NCBI GenBank assembly: GCA_025917655.1
Contig: CP084611.1
Location: forward strand, 1,426,001 to 1,490,000
Reading direction: 5' to 3'
DNA from: Chlorella sorokiniana
Lineage: Eukaryota; Chlorophyta; Trebouxiophyceae; Chlorellales; Chlorellaceae
DNA: 64,000 nt
The notes under the pieces are model-generated. The model made no database searches and was not told the origin of the DNA. It was given only the letters and a program-made list of their open reading frames with translations. The position numbers and the translations under genes are program-made. Positions 9,499 through 21,803 of this stretch are shown piece after piece (positions within the stretch are counted from its first letter, which is position 1; every line of letters starts with the position of its first letter).

Positions 9499-12400
9499 TG
9501 CTGAGCATTGTTGGTGCAACCATCTAAAAGGGCTCTGTGTGTTGCTAGGCCACCGGGACAGAGAGCTGCGATCGGATCAGTCCATGACGGCTTGCTGCCC
9601 CCAGCTGCATCGCGACATCGCGAAGTGCCAGGGCCAGCTCTTTTGCAGCGCCTGAAGCCAAAGCGCGGAGTGCCTGATACTGACACAATGAAGGCCAAAA
9701 GGCTAGTCAACAGCGTTTGCCGGAACAGTGTGCACCGCATGCAGCGAGGCGCGTGCAGCATGCATGAGCGCAAGGGCCAGCTGCCACATGGTGAAACATG
9801 CGCGCTGCCTGTGCGCTTCACTGACAAGGCGGCAGGCAGATCACTCCGAGGAGGGGTGAGGGGTGTGCGGCGCCCTGCCGCGTCGCTGTGGCCGTCGGCG
9901 CCGCCGTTGGCCTGAGCCGCGCCCACAAACACGGCCCGTGCAGCATCCAGCTTGCAGCCGGCGTCCAGGTAGGCGGCAGCCAGGCACGCTGCGTACGCCC
10001 CTGCTGCCTTGTCCGCCGCCAGCCGCTGCGAGCGGGCGCCCGGCCCCGCCACCACCAGGCGCGCCAGCGTGGCGGCGCGCGCCCTTGCAGCCAGCACTGC
10101 AGGCTTCGCCAGCTCGCCCGAAGCCTCGTCCAGCTGTGCGGGTGTGGCGGTGGGGGCTGCTGCCGGAACGCCGCCTCCGCGGCAAGCAGCTGAAGCAGGG
10201 CGCCGCCCAGCCAGGACAGCCGCGCGGCGGCGCGCGCCGCCGGCCAGCGCCGCCTGCAGGCCCGCCCGCTGCCGCCAGCTGTAGCCCAGGCGTGCCTGCA
10301 GCGCCGCCAGGGCCTCGTCGCCCTGTGGCGGCTGCAGCTGGGCGCTGCCAGGGCGCAGCCGGTACACCGCTGCGCGGGCCAGGGCCAGCGCCAGCAGCGC
10401 GACCAGCGGCAGCACGGCAGCCGCCACCGCCGACCACACCGCGCGGCTGGCCACCTCTGGCCGAGCCAGGCCGCGCAGGGCTGGCACCGCATGCAGCTGC
10501 CGCAGAACGACAGCATCGGCGGCAGCCTTCGCCGCCGATGCCCGCGCCACGGTTGCAGCCGCTGCCGCCCGCGCTCGCTGCGCCGCGCTGCCAGCGCCGC
10601 GGGCAATCGCCACCTCCACCCCCTCGTAGATCCCCGCCCACTTGAGCAGCCAGGGGCGGAGCCTGCCTCCCCACCACCCCTGCGCAGCCAGCCGCACACG
10701 GGCAGCCTCTGGCGCCAAGCGAGCAGCAACTCGATCCCAGGCGGCGGCACACCATGCGGCCAGCCGCTGCCGCATGGCCGAGGCAAGGGAGGAGGCCGCA
10801 GCGGCTGTGCTGCCCGCCAGTCGCCGGGCCCACAGCGGCAGCCAGCCTGCACGGCACATCAGGCAGGCATGTCGGGGTAGGGGCGGTAACTGCGGGCGCG
10901 GCCTCACGGCAAAAACGCAGCCAGCCAGCGCATCGGCGGGTGCGCCTCCCACCTCTCTCCGCCTCCTGCAGCAGCTGCGCGTGCGCTGCAGCTCGGCGTT
11001 GGCCGCCTCATGCGCCTCCAGCACCCGCAGCAGCCTGCGGCACCGGCGCATTAAAGGGTGAGGATACGTGACTGCAGGCTTTCTGGCGCAGGGCCTTCCA
11101 TTCTCGCTTGGCCTGCCACACGCCCACGCTCCGCCCCCCTCAGCCAGCCGCCCACCTGGCCACCTCCGCCTCCTTCTGCTCCCGCACCACCCGCAGCTCG
11201 GCCTGGGCGGTGGCCGCCACCACCTCGGCGTCGCGCCGCGCGCCCTCCAGCGCGCTGATGGCCTCCTCGGCGCGGCGGCGAGCCGCCAGAGCCGCCGCCT
11301 TCTCCGCCGCTGCCTCCTCCAGCTCAGCGCGCAGCGGCCAGCGTGCTCTGCGCCTCCTGCTGCGCGGCGGCACGCCGCGCCTCAGCTGCAGCCAACTCCC
11401 GCGCCGCCTCTTCCCTTGCAGCGCCCAGCCGCCGCGACGCCTCCTCTGCCTCCGCCAGCCGCTGGCGCCGAGCGCCGTCGGCCGCTGCCGCCGCCGCCGC
11501 CTCAGCCGCCTCCAGCTGGCGCGCGTGCTGTGCCTCAGCCGCCGTCAGCCGCCTCTCAAAGCCCTCCTCCGCTGCCGCCAGGCGCAGCTGAAAGCCCTCC
11601 TGCGCCTCCAAAGCCAGCCGGTGCGCCTCCGCCAGGGCTGCTTCCCGAGCGGCGCAGCCCGCTGCCGCCGCGCCGCTGGAAGTCAGGGTGGATCGCAGGC
11701 CGTCCCGCTCCCGGTGAAGCTCCTCCGCCTGTGCCTGCGCCACCGCCAGCTGCGCACTGGTGCGCGCCAGCTCCTGCGGGGGCGGGGGGGGCACAGAGCT
11801 GCTGGCGCGTCACGAACCTGCCGGCTGGGGGCTGGGGGCGGCTGTGGCGGGCCTTCGGCTGTTCATGTGAAACATCCAGATGTGGTGGCATAGAAGGAGA
11901 ACAGGTGCCCCCTGCCCTCCCCCACCCCCACCCCCACCCACCCACCCACCTGTGTCAGCTGTGTGGTGCGCTCCAGCAGCTGGTCCGCCCGCGCCTCCAG
12001 GGCCATCCCCGCGCCGCCAGGTCAGCCTCCGCCTCGCCGCCCGCACGCCGCGCCTCGACCAGCGCCGCCGCCTGGGCCGTGCAGTTGCCCAGGTCCCTCT
12101 GCGCATGCGCTGAGCCTGCAAGGTGGGTCGGCGAGCACTTCAGGGGTGAGCGCGGCCAGGGGTGTGTGGCAGTGTGCAGTGACAGCGGTGGATGGCGCCA
12201 CGCAGCACACAGCGGCCGGGTGGCCCGCACCCTGCATCCCCCGCCGTCCGCGGCCCGTGCAGGCGCCGATGCCTTGCAGGCAGGCGGCGGCCGTGGGGCA
12301 GCGTGGCGGCGGCAGCGGCCCAGCGGGCGGCGGCGGGCGTGTGGGCTCACCGCGTGCGGCAGCGCTCCCGCTCCCACCGCAGCTCCACCACCTGCTCCTG

Positions 12401-14334
12401 AGTGGCGTCCAGAGCGCCCATGGTGCGACCCAGCTCCTGGGGGGGGGTGCGGCACACACGCAGCGGCAAACGTGGGGCGGTGCATGCGGGTGACAGGCCG
12501 CTGCCAGCGAGAGGCATGCCGCATGGGCAAGCTGGCAGTGGCATGCGGCAGAGCAGGGCGGCGCACCGCCAGCAGCTCCACCTCCCGCTCCTTCCTGCCC
12601 TCCACCACGTCTCCGCGCAGCGCCGCCGCCGTCGCAGCCGCATCACCCAGCTGTGCCACCCTGCGCAGCGGCCACACGGGCAGGCCGGATGAAACCCAGG
12701 CATTTCAGGGCTGCCCGGGCAACACGGCGCTGCTGTTGCATGCGGCGGGGCAGTGCGGAGCTCGCTGGCTGGGGGCGCAGGCGTGCAGCGGGCGGTCCGC
12801 TAGGGGGCGCACCTGGCTGCCAGGCGCGCATTCTCCTCCTCCAATTGCTGAACCTCCTGCAGCGCGCCCGCCAGCAGCTGCGCGGAGCAGCCAGGTGAGA
12901 AGGTTACACGCACACAAGCAGAGTCCAAACGGCACCGAGCCAGATGGGCCACGGCACGTGTGGTCCTTCGCGGCACGCTGTGGGGCACGCCTGCCAGCAG
13001 CGGCGGCACGGGCACCACCCACCTGCCCTTGCAGCAGCTCGGAGCGGCGGGTGGTACGGGCGGCGGCAGCTGCGGTTTCGCCGACAGCCATGGGTGCAGG
13101 CGAAGGGGCCAGCTGGAGCGCAGCAGCGTGGGGAGGCGGCTCTGCACCATCCTTCCGCAGCCTGCAGGGCGCAGCAGCGGGCGGCTCAAACACTCGCTCG
13201 CGCTGCACCGCTCTGCTTCAAGCAGAGCCCCACCCCCAACATGATGTGTGGACGCCCTCCCCATCCAACCACCTGCCATCACCCACCCAACCACCCACAC
13301 ACCTGTCCAGAAGACCCTCCTTCTCGGCATTCAGCTCCGCGATGCGCCGCCGCGTCTCGGCCAGCAGCTCGCGCTCGGCGGTGCAGCCCGCCTGCGCGGC
13401 CGCCGCGTCTGCGCTGGCCTGCATGAGCCCCAGCCCCTCCTGGCACTCCTGCAGGTCCATCACCACCGCCTGGCAGGAGGCCTGCCCCCCGCCATGGCCG
13501 CCGCGCCTCCAGCCGCGCCTGGCGGCGGCGCAGCTCCTGCTGAGCCTGCACCAGAGCGCCGCGCGTGGCCGACAGCTGGCGCAGCGCCGCCACCAGGTCC
13601 CGCCCGTCTGCCTCAATGTCGTGCTCATCTGCCTCGATGCGCGCCTGCGGGTGACAGGGGCAAGGGGGAGGCACAGAGAGGGGGTCATGAAAAGGGGAGG
13701 CAGGAGCAGCGTGCCCGCCACGGCACCCTGCACCTGACGGCCGACGTGCACGCAGCACCCACCTGAGCGACCTGCAGAACCTCCTCTATTGCCGCCAGCT
13801 CCTCTTGCGCGCTCTCCAACTCGCCACGCACATCTTGCAGTTGCTGCACAAGCGGCGGAGCAGGCAGGGGCTTGGGAAGCAGGCGACTGTCGCTCGAACC
13901 GACGGCTGCTAGTGACGCAGGGCGGGCAAAGGCGCCCAAGCGTCCGATTCGCGCGCTCACCCTGCTAGAATCGTCGGCATCGCATGCAGGAATCCCTGGG
14001 GTTGTCTGCTTGTGTGCCAACAGCTCTGTCGTCAGGTCTGCTTTGGCTTGCTCACAATCCTGCAGCGCCAAGCTCTGATCGGCTAACAAGTCGGCCAGCT
14101 GCTCGACTTCTTCCTGATTGGCGCACGGGTTCGCCCTGCAAGCCGATAGCGACAGCAGCAGCAAAGGAGGAGGCGCGCAAGGGCGCCCGCTCCGCAGCTG
14201 CGATGCATATTGGGTTGTAATGTGCATACAGAGTATGGGAAAGTTGGGCAAGGGGCCGTGAGGGCGGGTTTGGGCGCCTCAGCCAACCAGGCACCGATGC
14301 GTCGCGACGCCGCTGCTCTGCCCAGTAGTGCCAT
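9492..14334 (-). CDS. Long coiled-coil membrane protein with a degenerate RNase III domain
   Basis: ATG 14334 (MALLGRAAASRRIGAW) gives an Ala/Arg-rich N-terminus, possibly an organelle transit peptide. About ten exons of coiled coil follow (QEEVEQLADLLADQSLALQ, QEVQQLEEENARLA, AELHRERDGL-like heptads). Near 10440-10370 is one strongly hydrophobic segment (AVWSAVAAAVLPLVALLALAL). After it comes an RNase III fold: LQARLGYSWRQRAGLQAAL, RLSWLGGALLQLLAAEAAF, then ADKAAGAYAACLAAAYLDAG. The catalytic signature ERLEFLGD is replaced by ARLSWLGG and the second-motif Glu is Ala, so hydrolysis is unlikely. The middle motif is read in a different frame from its flanks, implying base-count errors in the GC-rich exon. 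The true stop is uncertain: the open frame runs to 9492, overlapping the PSMG2 end, and an earlier stop after splicing is possible. Not matched to a named protein. Confidence 0.55.
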
Positions 14335-14940
14335 GGCAGTTTCAGGGCTGGAAGAGTGGAAGTCAGCAAATGTAGCTTGTTAACAGTGACAATACCATGT
14401 AAGACTCGAAATACTGGTGAAGGCATTGCCGGGGTGCAAGCTTAGCAGTGGGGAAGTCTCCTGACGTCCAGTACGGGCGCGCTCCAGGCAGCATGAGGGC
14501 CTAGGGCTGACAGAGCCTCAGGACCAGGGCAACACGTGTCAATGACCGTTATCTGGTCCAGAGTTGCGTGTACAGCTGCAGTGGAAGAAAGCAGCCTACA
14601 CACACTAGGCCATGGCAAACATGGCCTCTTGTTGCCTCTCACCACTCCTCTAAGTTTGGGCAACATAACGCCTGTAAAGTAGGCAGGGTGACCAGCCTTG
14701 GAAGGTGGAAGGTTGGTCTCCCACCCAGCCAAGGCAGCAGCCCGGGCCTCACAGGAACTCAAAACACAGAAGGAGAACGCGCAGAAGTCACAGTGAGTAG
14801 GAACACCAAGGGCAGGAGCACACTGGCAACCCCTGTGTGGCCCGCCCCGCCGCCCGGCATGGCACGCAGCCTGTGTGGCTTTTGAACACATGCTCGTACT
14901 CCCGGTTTCGCAGGCGCACTGACAGCGGCGTGGGGCCAGG
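14335..14940. other. Intergenic region between divergent genes
   Basis: About 600 bp between the minus-strand coiled-coil gene and the four-helix membrane protein gene. GC content is lower than in the exons. A minus-strand open frame covers most of it (14442-14975), but it overlaps the next gene's start and has no family-like or biased composition, so I leave it uncalled. Presumed promoters for both genes. Confidence 0.4.
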
Positions 14941-16119
14941 ATGAAGCTGGGAGGGCGCTTGTGGACGTGGCTCATCTATGCCCCCACCACCATCGGCTCC
15001 ATCCTCTTCTGCATCGTCGCGCTGGTCACCTTCTCCGACCTGGCGCAGGTGCAGTACGATGACTCCGTGGGCAGCCCCGGATCACAGCTCAACGGCGCCA
15101 TGGCGGGGACGTTCATGGGCACTGTGCTCACGGCGGGCCTCACCCTCACCTCCTTCTTCCTGCTCATAAAAAAGAGTTGGTCGCGCGATGGCGCTGGGTT
15201 CAGGTGCAAAGCGCGGCAGCTCAGACCGTGCCTGCGCACAGACACCCAGGCTACGTATAGGAGTTTCAACGCCTGCCAGCGGTCTCTTCAGTTTTCTGCA
15301 TGCGCCATGACCGACACTCGCCGATGCCTCTCCTCTGCAGTTACGGCCTGTGCACCGGCTGGTTCCTGCTCAACTCGATGTTTGTGCTGCTTGTGGGCGT
15401 GGTGCTGACCTCCACCAAGCACTTCACCAACAGCTTTGAGGCCTCGCCCAAGGGCATCTGGACCAGTTCATGTGAGCGGTCTGCAGGATGTGGAGGATGG
15501 TGTCTGTGGCTGTACAAGAAAGGGGAGGTGGCTGTTTGCTGTGGGCACGCTACGCTCAGCACAAGCTGCCCAAGCTCCAGCTGCTGTGAACTGCCGGCAC
15601 CCTTGTGCATCCATAGCCAGTGAACCCACCCCACTTTGTGCCCCGTCCTGCATAGCAACCAATGCCTACGTCGGCACCTACGTGCTGGCCTTCATCTGCA
15701 CGGGCTTCCAGCTGGCGATGGCGGCCACACTGATCAACAACCGCAAATCGTTTGGCGACGCGCGGCGTGAGTGCGGGGCTGACCAGGGACGGGGATCCTG
15801 GGCTCGTTCAGGCAGCGTGGATGCCACGAGATGGGCACCGGAGCATGCAACACTTGTGATGCCATGCTGCAGACGGGCTGCCGTGGGTGCTGTGTCTGCC
15901 CACATGCCTGCCTGCCCTGCCTGCTTCCATGCAGTGACTGTGGATGAGCTGGGCCTGTCCACACGCCTGCGCGCACCCGGCACGCCCAGCAGCAGCGCGG
16001 CCCAGATGGCGGGCGCCCGGCTGCTCCCAACGACTCCTCGCTGCCGGGTTCCAGGTCGGCGCGCACAGGGGCTTGGAGCACGGTGTAGACGGAAGCAGGG
16101 CGGTGTGCTGGCAGGCTGA
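14941..16119 (+). CDS. Small four-transmembrane-helix protein, function unknown
   Basis: Four exons splice cleanly in frame: 14941-15179, 15341-15471, 15656-15766 and 15935-16119. Predicted helices are LIYAPTTIGSILFCIVALV, GTFMGTVLTAGLTLTSFFLL, WFLLNSMFVLLVGVVL and YVLAFICTGFQLAMAATLI, with a hydrophilic loop (VQYDDSVGSPGSQLNG) after the first. The C-terminal exon is Pro/Arg/Ser-rich and probably cytosolic. The product is about 220 residues. The layout recalls tetraspan families such as MARVEL, but I see no diagnostic motif. No frame anomaly, unlike many neighbours. Confidence 0.6.
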
Positions 16120-16293
16120 TGCCTTGCCCCGCGTGTGAGCTGCCTTGCAGCGGCGGAGCAGTTGCACGTTGATCTTGACTTGCAAGGTTGGGGACCAGTT
16201 ATAAATTTCTGATAGCAAGGGGTTGCAACATGTGGCCTTTATCCGAAAGATGGTGTCTACAAGGCAAGGTTCAGCCGCATCCCAGGCGCTGCT

Positions 16294-17339
<1,046 letters not shown>

Positions 17340-18020
17340 CCAAACAAACCCCTCAATCTCAGAACCAACACTTTTGCATTACTGACTGCCTGACAAGTAA
17401 GTGAAGGCTATAGCCAGGTCTCACCCGAACAAGCCGCTGAGGAAGCCCTGGCAAGCCAATGCCCGCCGTCCGGCCGCCCGTTGACATGCCTTCATAGCTG
17501 GTCTGGCTGCAGTGCATGGCGCATTGCCCCGGCTGGGGGCCCTGGAAGCCTGCGGGGCTGCAGCGGTGAGGTTGAAAGCCTGCATTGTGGCTGCAAAGAC
17601 TGCCGTTTGTTATGAAGTCATAGAAAGTTGCGTAATTGTACGGAATGATGGCGCATGCACTTATCGCGCTCTGGAGGCACCCTGCTGAGAGTGTGCGTGG
17701 CACAGCACGCAGGAGACCACCGCCATTTCGGCCGCGCGAGGCATCCAAGGAACCCTTGAAGCATGCATTGCGCATGGCATAGGCTTGCATGCTTTGGGAA
17801 GGATGTCCAGCGCAGCAATCTTCGCTCAGCTCCAACTGGGCGTGAAGTTTGATAAAAACAAATGGAAGAAGCAGATACAATTGTTTGAAAGTGCCAGTGG
17901 CGAGCAAGGTGCGGGAGATGGTGGTGCGAAGGCGCATTCCCCATGTCGTGCGTCTCGCTTGAGAATAGCCCTAGGTCACGTTAAGCTGCGCATGTTGAAG
18001 CCTTTGAAGCGCAACCGGTC
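17340..18020. other. Intergenic region between divergent GNAT2 and ROK1 genes
   Basis: About 680 bp, clearly less GC-rich than the flanking exons. A 192-codon minus-strand open frame (17359-17937) exists, but it has no recognisable domain and no splice-supported continuation. Presumed promoters of GNAT2 and the helicase. Confidence 0.4.
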
Positions 18021-21000
18021 ATGCATGCAGGCGCTGTTCAGGACCAGCAGCAGGTTGGGCAGCAGACGGCGGCGGCGGCGGCGGTGGCTCCGCCCGACGC
18101 TGGTGTATCAGCTGGTGATGAGGGCGGCAAGAGGAAGAGGGCAAAGCTCAAGCACGCATCAGCAGATGGGCATCACCGATCAGATTCTGCTGGCGGCATA
18201 TCGCTGTTTGGCGGACAGCCGTCTCTTGAGAAAGGGCAGCATGACGGAGAAGCGACGGCTGCATTTGCAGACACAGCGCCACGGGTGCAGACGGGGGACC
18301 CCTACGAGGAGGCTAACTTGCTGCGGAAGGCGCACCGCATCAAGGCACGTGGTGTCGCTGCACGATGGCTGGCTTGATGCAGCGCGCATGCTGGCGTCGC
18401 TGCCGAGCGCTGGCTGCCTTCCACTTGCTGGCCTGACCCCTGCCAGCCGCATTCCCACCCCGCCTTCTGCAGGTGTCAGGCACCGCGCCGCCAGCGCCGT
18501 TGCGCAGCTTTGCTGAGCTGGAGCCGCAGCCGGGATGCACAAAGCGCCTCCTCAGGTGCGGGGTTCCCTTGGCGTGCACCGTTTGCTGGCTCGCCCATGC
18601 CTTTCCCGACTGTTGGCGTGCTCACTTGCTTGTCTTTTCCCTCCCGCTCCTGCAGCAATCTGGTGAGCAGCGGGTTCACAGAGCCCACCCCCATCCAGCG
18701 GCAGGCAGCGACGGCGCTGCTGGCGGGGCGGGAGCTGCTGGCCATCGCGCCCACCGGCTCCGGCAAGACCCTGGCCTTTTTGCTGCCGCTGGTCATGAGG
18801 GTGCGCGCGCTGAAGCAGGAGGAGGCGGCGGCCAGCGGTGAGGGCAATGCTGCAGGCGACGAGCCAGCTGGCGGCATCAAAGCGGTGGTGGTCAGGTGCG
18901 ACGAGGGCGCGCGGGGTGCACAGCAGGCCAACACGGGTTGGGAGGAGCCACAGCAGCCCTCTCTGGCTTGCGCAACCCCCTCCTCCCTCTATACACACAC
19001 GCCCGTTCGGCCCCCCCGCAGCCCCACCAAGGAGCTCAGCGTGCAGACCGCGCGCGTGCTCAAGCTGCTGCTGCCTGGGCTGCGCATCCGCTGCAGCGTG
19101 CTCAGCAAGTCCACGGCGGCCGGCACCGACTTCAGCAAGGTGGGACAACTGCTGCCTGGAGGTGCATGCAAAATTTGGGGGCTGGCTGGCATGGTGGATC
19201 GGCAGTGCGCAGGCCGGCAGCGTGCCCTGCGGCCTCCGCCTGAGTGAGCGCTGCGCTGCATGCTGCGCGGTGTTCCGAACCCCCACACCCTTCCACCTCC
19301 ACGCTGCCTCCAGGTGGACGTGCTGCTGGCGCAGCCGCTGCGCCTGGGTGCCATGGCGGACGAGGGCAAGGTGGACCTGTCTGGCGTGCGCCTGCTGGTG
19401 CTGGATGAGGCGGACAAGCTGTTCGACATGGGCTTCACGGAGCAGGTGGGCTCCGCGCGGGCCTCCGCCTCACCCCGCCCGCCTGCCTCAAAAGCTCAGT
19501 CTGCTTCCTGTGGGGAGCAGCAGGACTCGCTGGCATGCTGATGCGCACGGTCAAGTGACTGTGCATGGTTGCCTGCTTGCTGGTGGCTGCGATGTGGAGC
19601 GACTGCGAGGCTGATGCCCAGGCCGGGCACCTGCGATTCTCAGGCATCCCCGCCGATGGCCCCCTCCTCCCCTGTGCAGATCGACACGGTGATAGCGGCG
19701 TGCAAGCACCCCGACATTGTGCGCGCACTGTTCAGCGCCACGCTGCCCGAGGCGGTGGAGTCGCTGGCGCGCAGCGTGCTGCAGGACCCGCTGCGCATCA
19801 CGGTCGGGGAGCGCAACACGGGTGCGCGGGTGGAGGGGTGCCGCCCTGCACGTCGGCAGGCTTGCCAGCTGCGCGTGGCGCCGTCCTGGTGCTGCGCTTC
19901 CCTGTGGCTCCGCACCGCTCAGCTCCCCCTTGGCTTCCCCTCCCCTGCCCCCTGTGCAGCCGCATCCACCGTGGCGCAGCGCCTGCTGTTCGTGGGGCGC
20001 GAGGAGGGCAAGCTGCTGGCGCTGCGCCAGCTCATCGCGGAGGGCCTGCGCCCCCCGTCCTCGTGTTTGTGGCCACCAAGGAGCGCGCCAAGGAGCTGCA
20101 CCGGTGCGGCGCCACGCGTGCAGCCCTCCGGGCTGGTTGCTGCCCTGGCGGGGCCATGTTGCGCCACGCTTTCTGTGCGTCGCGCCCCAGCGCGGTCCCT
20201 CCCCACACCGCCCCTGCCTTGCCCCCTTGGTGTACTGCAGAGAGCTAATGTACGACGGCGTCCACGCAGACTCCATCCACGCAGACCAGAGCCAGGCGGC
20301 GCGGCAGGCGGCGGTGGACAACTTCAGGTGCTGGGCTGTAAGGGGTGGGGGGGCGGCGCTTGTGTGTCACAGCGCCCCACAGGGTTCCGGGGCAACCAGC
20401 GCATGCCTGCTTGGCTGGCAGTGCAAGCCAGCCGAGGGTGGGAAGCCTGCGCAGCTGCCCTTTGGGGCGGCGCCTCACTGCTGTCATGGCTGCGCTGGCT
20501 GCGCCCGCAGGGTGGGGCGCACCTGGCTGCTGGTGGCCACCGACCTGATTGGGCGGGGCATGGACTTCCTGGGGGTCAACACCGTGGTCAACTTTGACTT
20601 CCCGCGGTCGACCACCGACTACATCCACCGCGTGGGGCGCACAGGGCGTGCGGGCGCGCGGGTGAGGCCTGGCGGCCGGCACGCGCCGCTGTGCAGCGGG
20701 CCCGTGCCCTGAGCTGGATGAGAGAGGCTTGCGGAAGAGGGCTTCACGCTATCGTCCCACGGGCTTGCTTCTTCTGTTGGATGCGGCGTTCGCATGACGC
20801 CGCCCCTACTTTCCCCGCCCCCACCACTGTGCAGGCGAGGCGGTGACGTTCTTCACGGAGGAGGATGCGGGGCAGCTGCGCGGCATTGCCAACGTGATGC
20901 GGGCGGCGGGGTGCGAGGTGCCCGACTGGATGCTGACGCTGAAGAAGGAGCGGCGGCACCGCAAGCGCAAGGCGCCTGAGCCAGGGGCCATCTCCACCGA

Positions 21001-21187
21001 GCCCAAGGCGGAGCGCAAGCAGCGGGGGCCCCGGCAGGATGGAAAGGGCGGCAAGCAGCAACGCGGCAAGCAGGAGCGCGAGGGCGGCAAGCAGCTGCAG
21101 CAGCACGGGGGCAAGAGCGAGCAGCGTCAGCCAAAGAAGAAGGAAAAGGCCACCAAGCAGGCCAAGCAGGGAAAGATCTCAGAGTAG
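18021..21187 (+). CDS. ROK1: DEAD-box RNA helicase ROK1/DDX52 (plant RH57)
   Basis: A nucleolar ATP-dependent helicase of 18S rRNA maturation in yeast and man. ATG 18021 starts a Gln/Ala-rich head with a basic [13 protein letters not shown] stretch. The ROK1 hallmark [18 protein letters not shown] precedes the Q motif [11 protein letters not shown], motif I APTGSGKT, Ia [61 protein letters not shown] and [12 protein letters not shown]. The tail is basic ([22 protein letters not shown]), ending at TAG 21185-21187. Motif II is DEAD followed by K, as in ROK1 homologues. One C is missing from the run 20051-20056, breaking the frame just before motif IV. Confidence 0.95.
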
Positions 21188-21803
21188 CCAGAGCAAACCA
21201 TGCAGCCCATGTGCCCCTTTGGTCGGCGCTCAAAATATGCTTGCTCGCAGGCGCCGGCGGCTGCGCCCTTGCGCGGCAGCTCAAACCCAAACCCCAACGA
21301 CTGGCATTGCTCAAAGGATCGCTCGACTTTTTCAACTCGTCCTGAGATCCTAAGTCTCAGCTGAAAACAGCCTGCATGAAAAGAGAGCAGCTTGAGGCGC
21401 CAGCTGAGTTGTACAGTGCACTTCTTGAGCAACCCCGCCAGACATCTCATCGCTTTGCAGTTATCCCACAAATACGTAGAGACTTTTGCTGCTCCCCCAG
21501 TATGCAGTTGGCAGCAGCGGCTAAAGTTGGCAGCTCCACAGCCATCTCCAGACAGCAGCAGGCTGCCACGCCCTCCTACCTGCGTAAACACGCCTCTCTG
21601 ACCTTGTCCGCACGGCAGAACAGGCACCAGCAGGGTTTTGCCCGGGTGGCACGTCTGGCAGTGCACGCCTTTCAAGACCCTAGCTCTGTCGCAGACAAGG
21701 GGTGAGTTTCGTAGCGACATCGTTCCCAACTCGCAATTTCCAGTGTGTTTCCTGCTGGTGTTGACTGCTTGGCAAGCGATCCCCGGTGCCGGGCTGCAGC
21801 ACC
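21188..21803. other. Intergenic region (ROK1 3' UTR and GND1 promoter)
   Basis: About 615 bp of moderately lower GC between two plus-strand genes. No coding pattern, RNA gene or repeat seen. Confidence 0.4.

Noticed and set aside
14442-14975. 177-codon open frame on the minus strand
   Set aside because: Overlaps the start of the four-helix protein gene and shows no family resemblance; treated as spacer.
17359-17937. 192-codon open frame on the minus strand with an ATG
   Set aside because: No domain, no splice signals and no coding-like composition; it lies in the lower-GC spacer between two divergent genes, where long open frames occur by chance.
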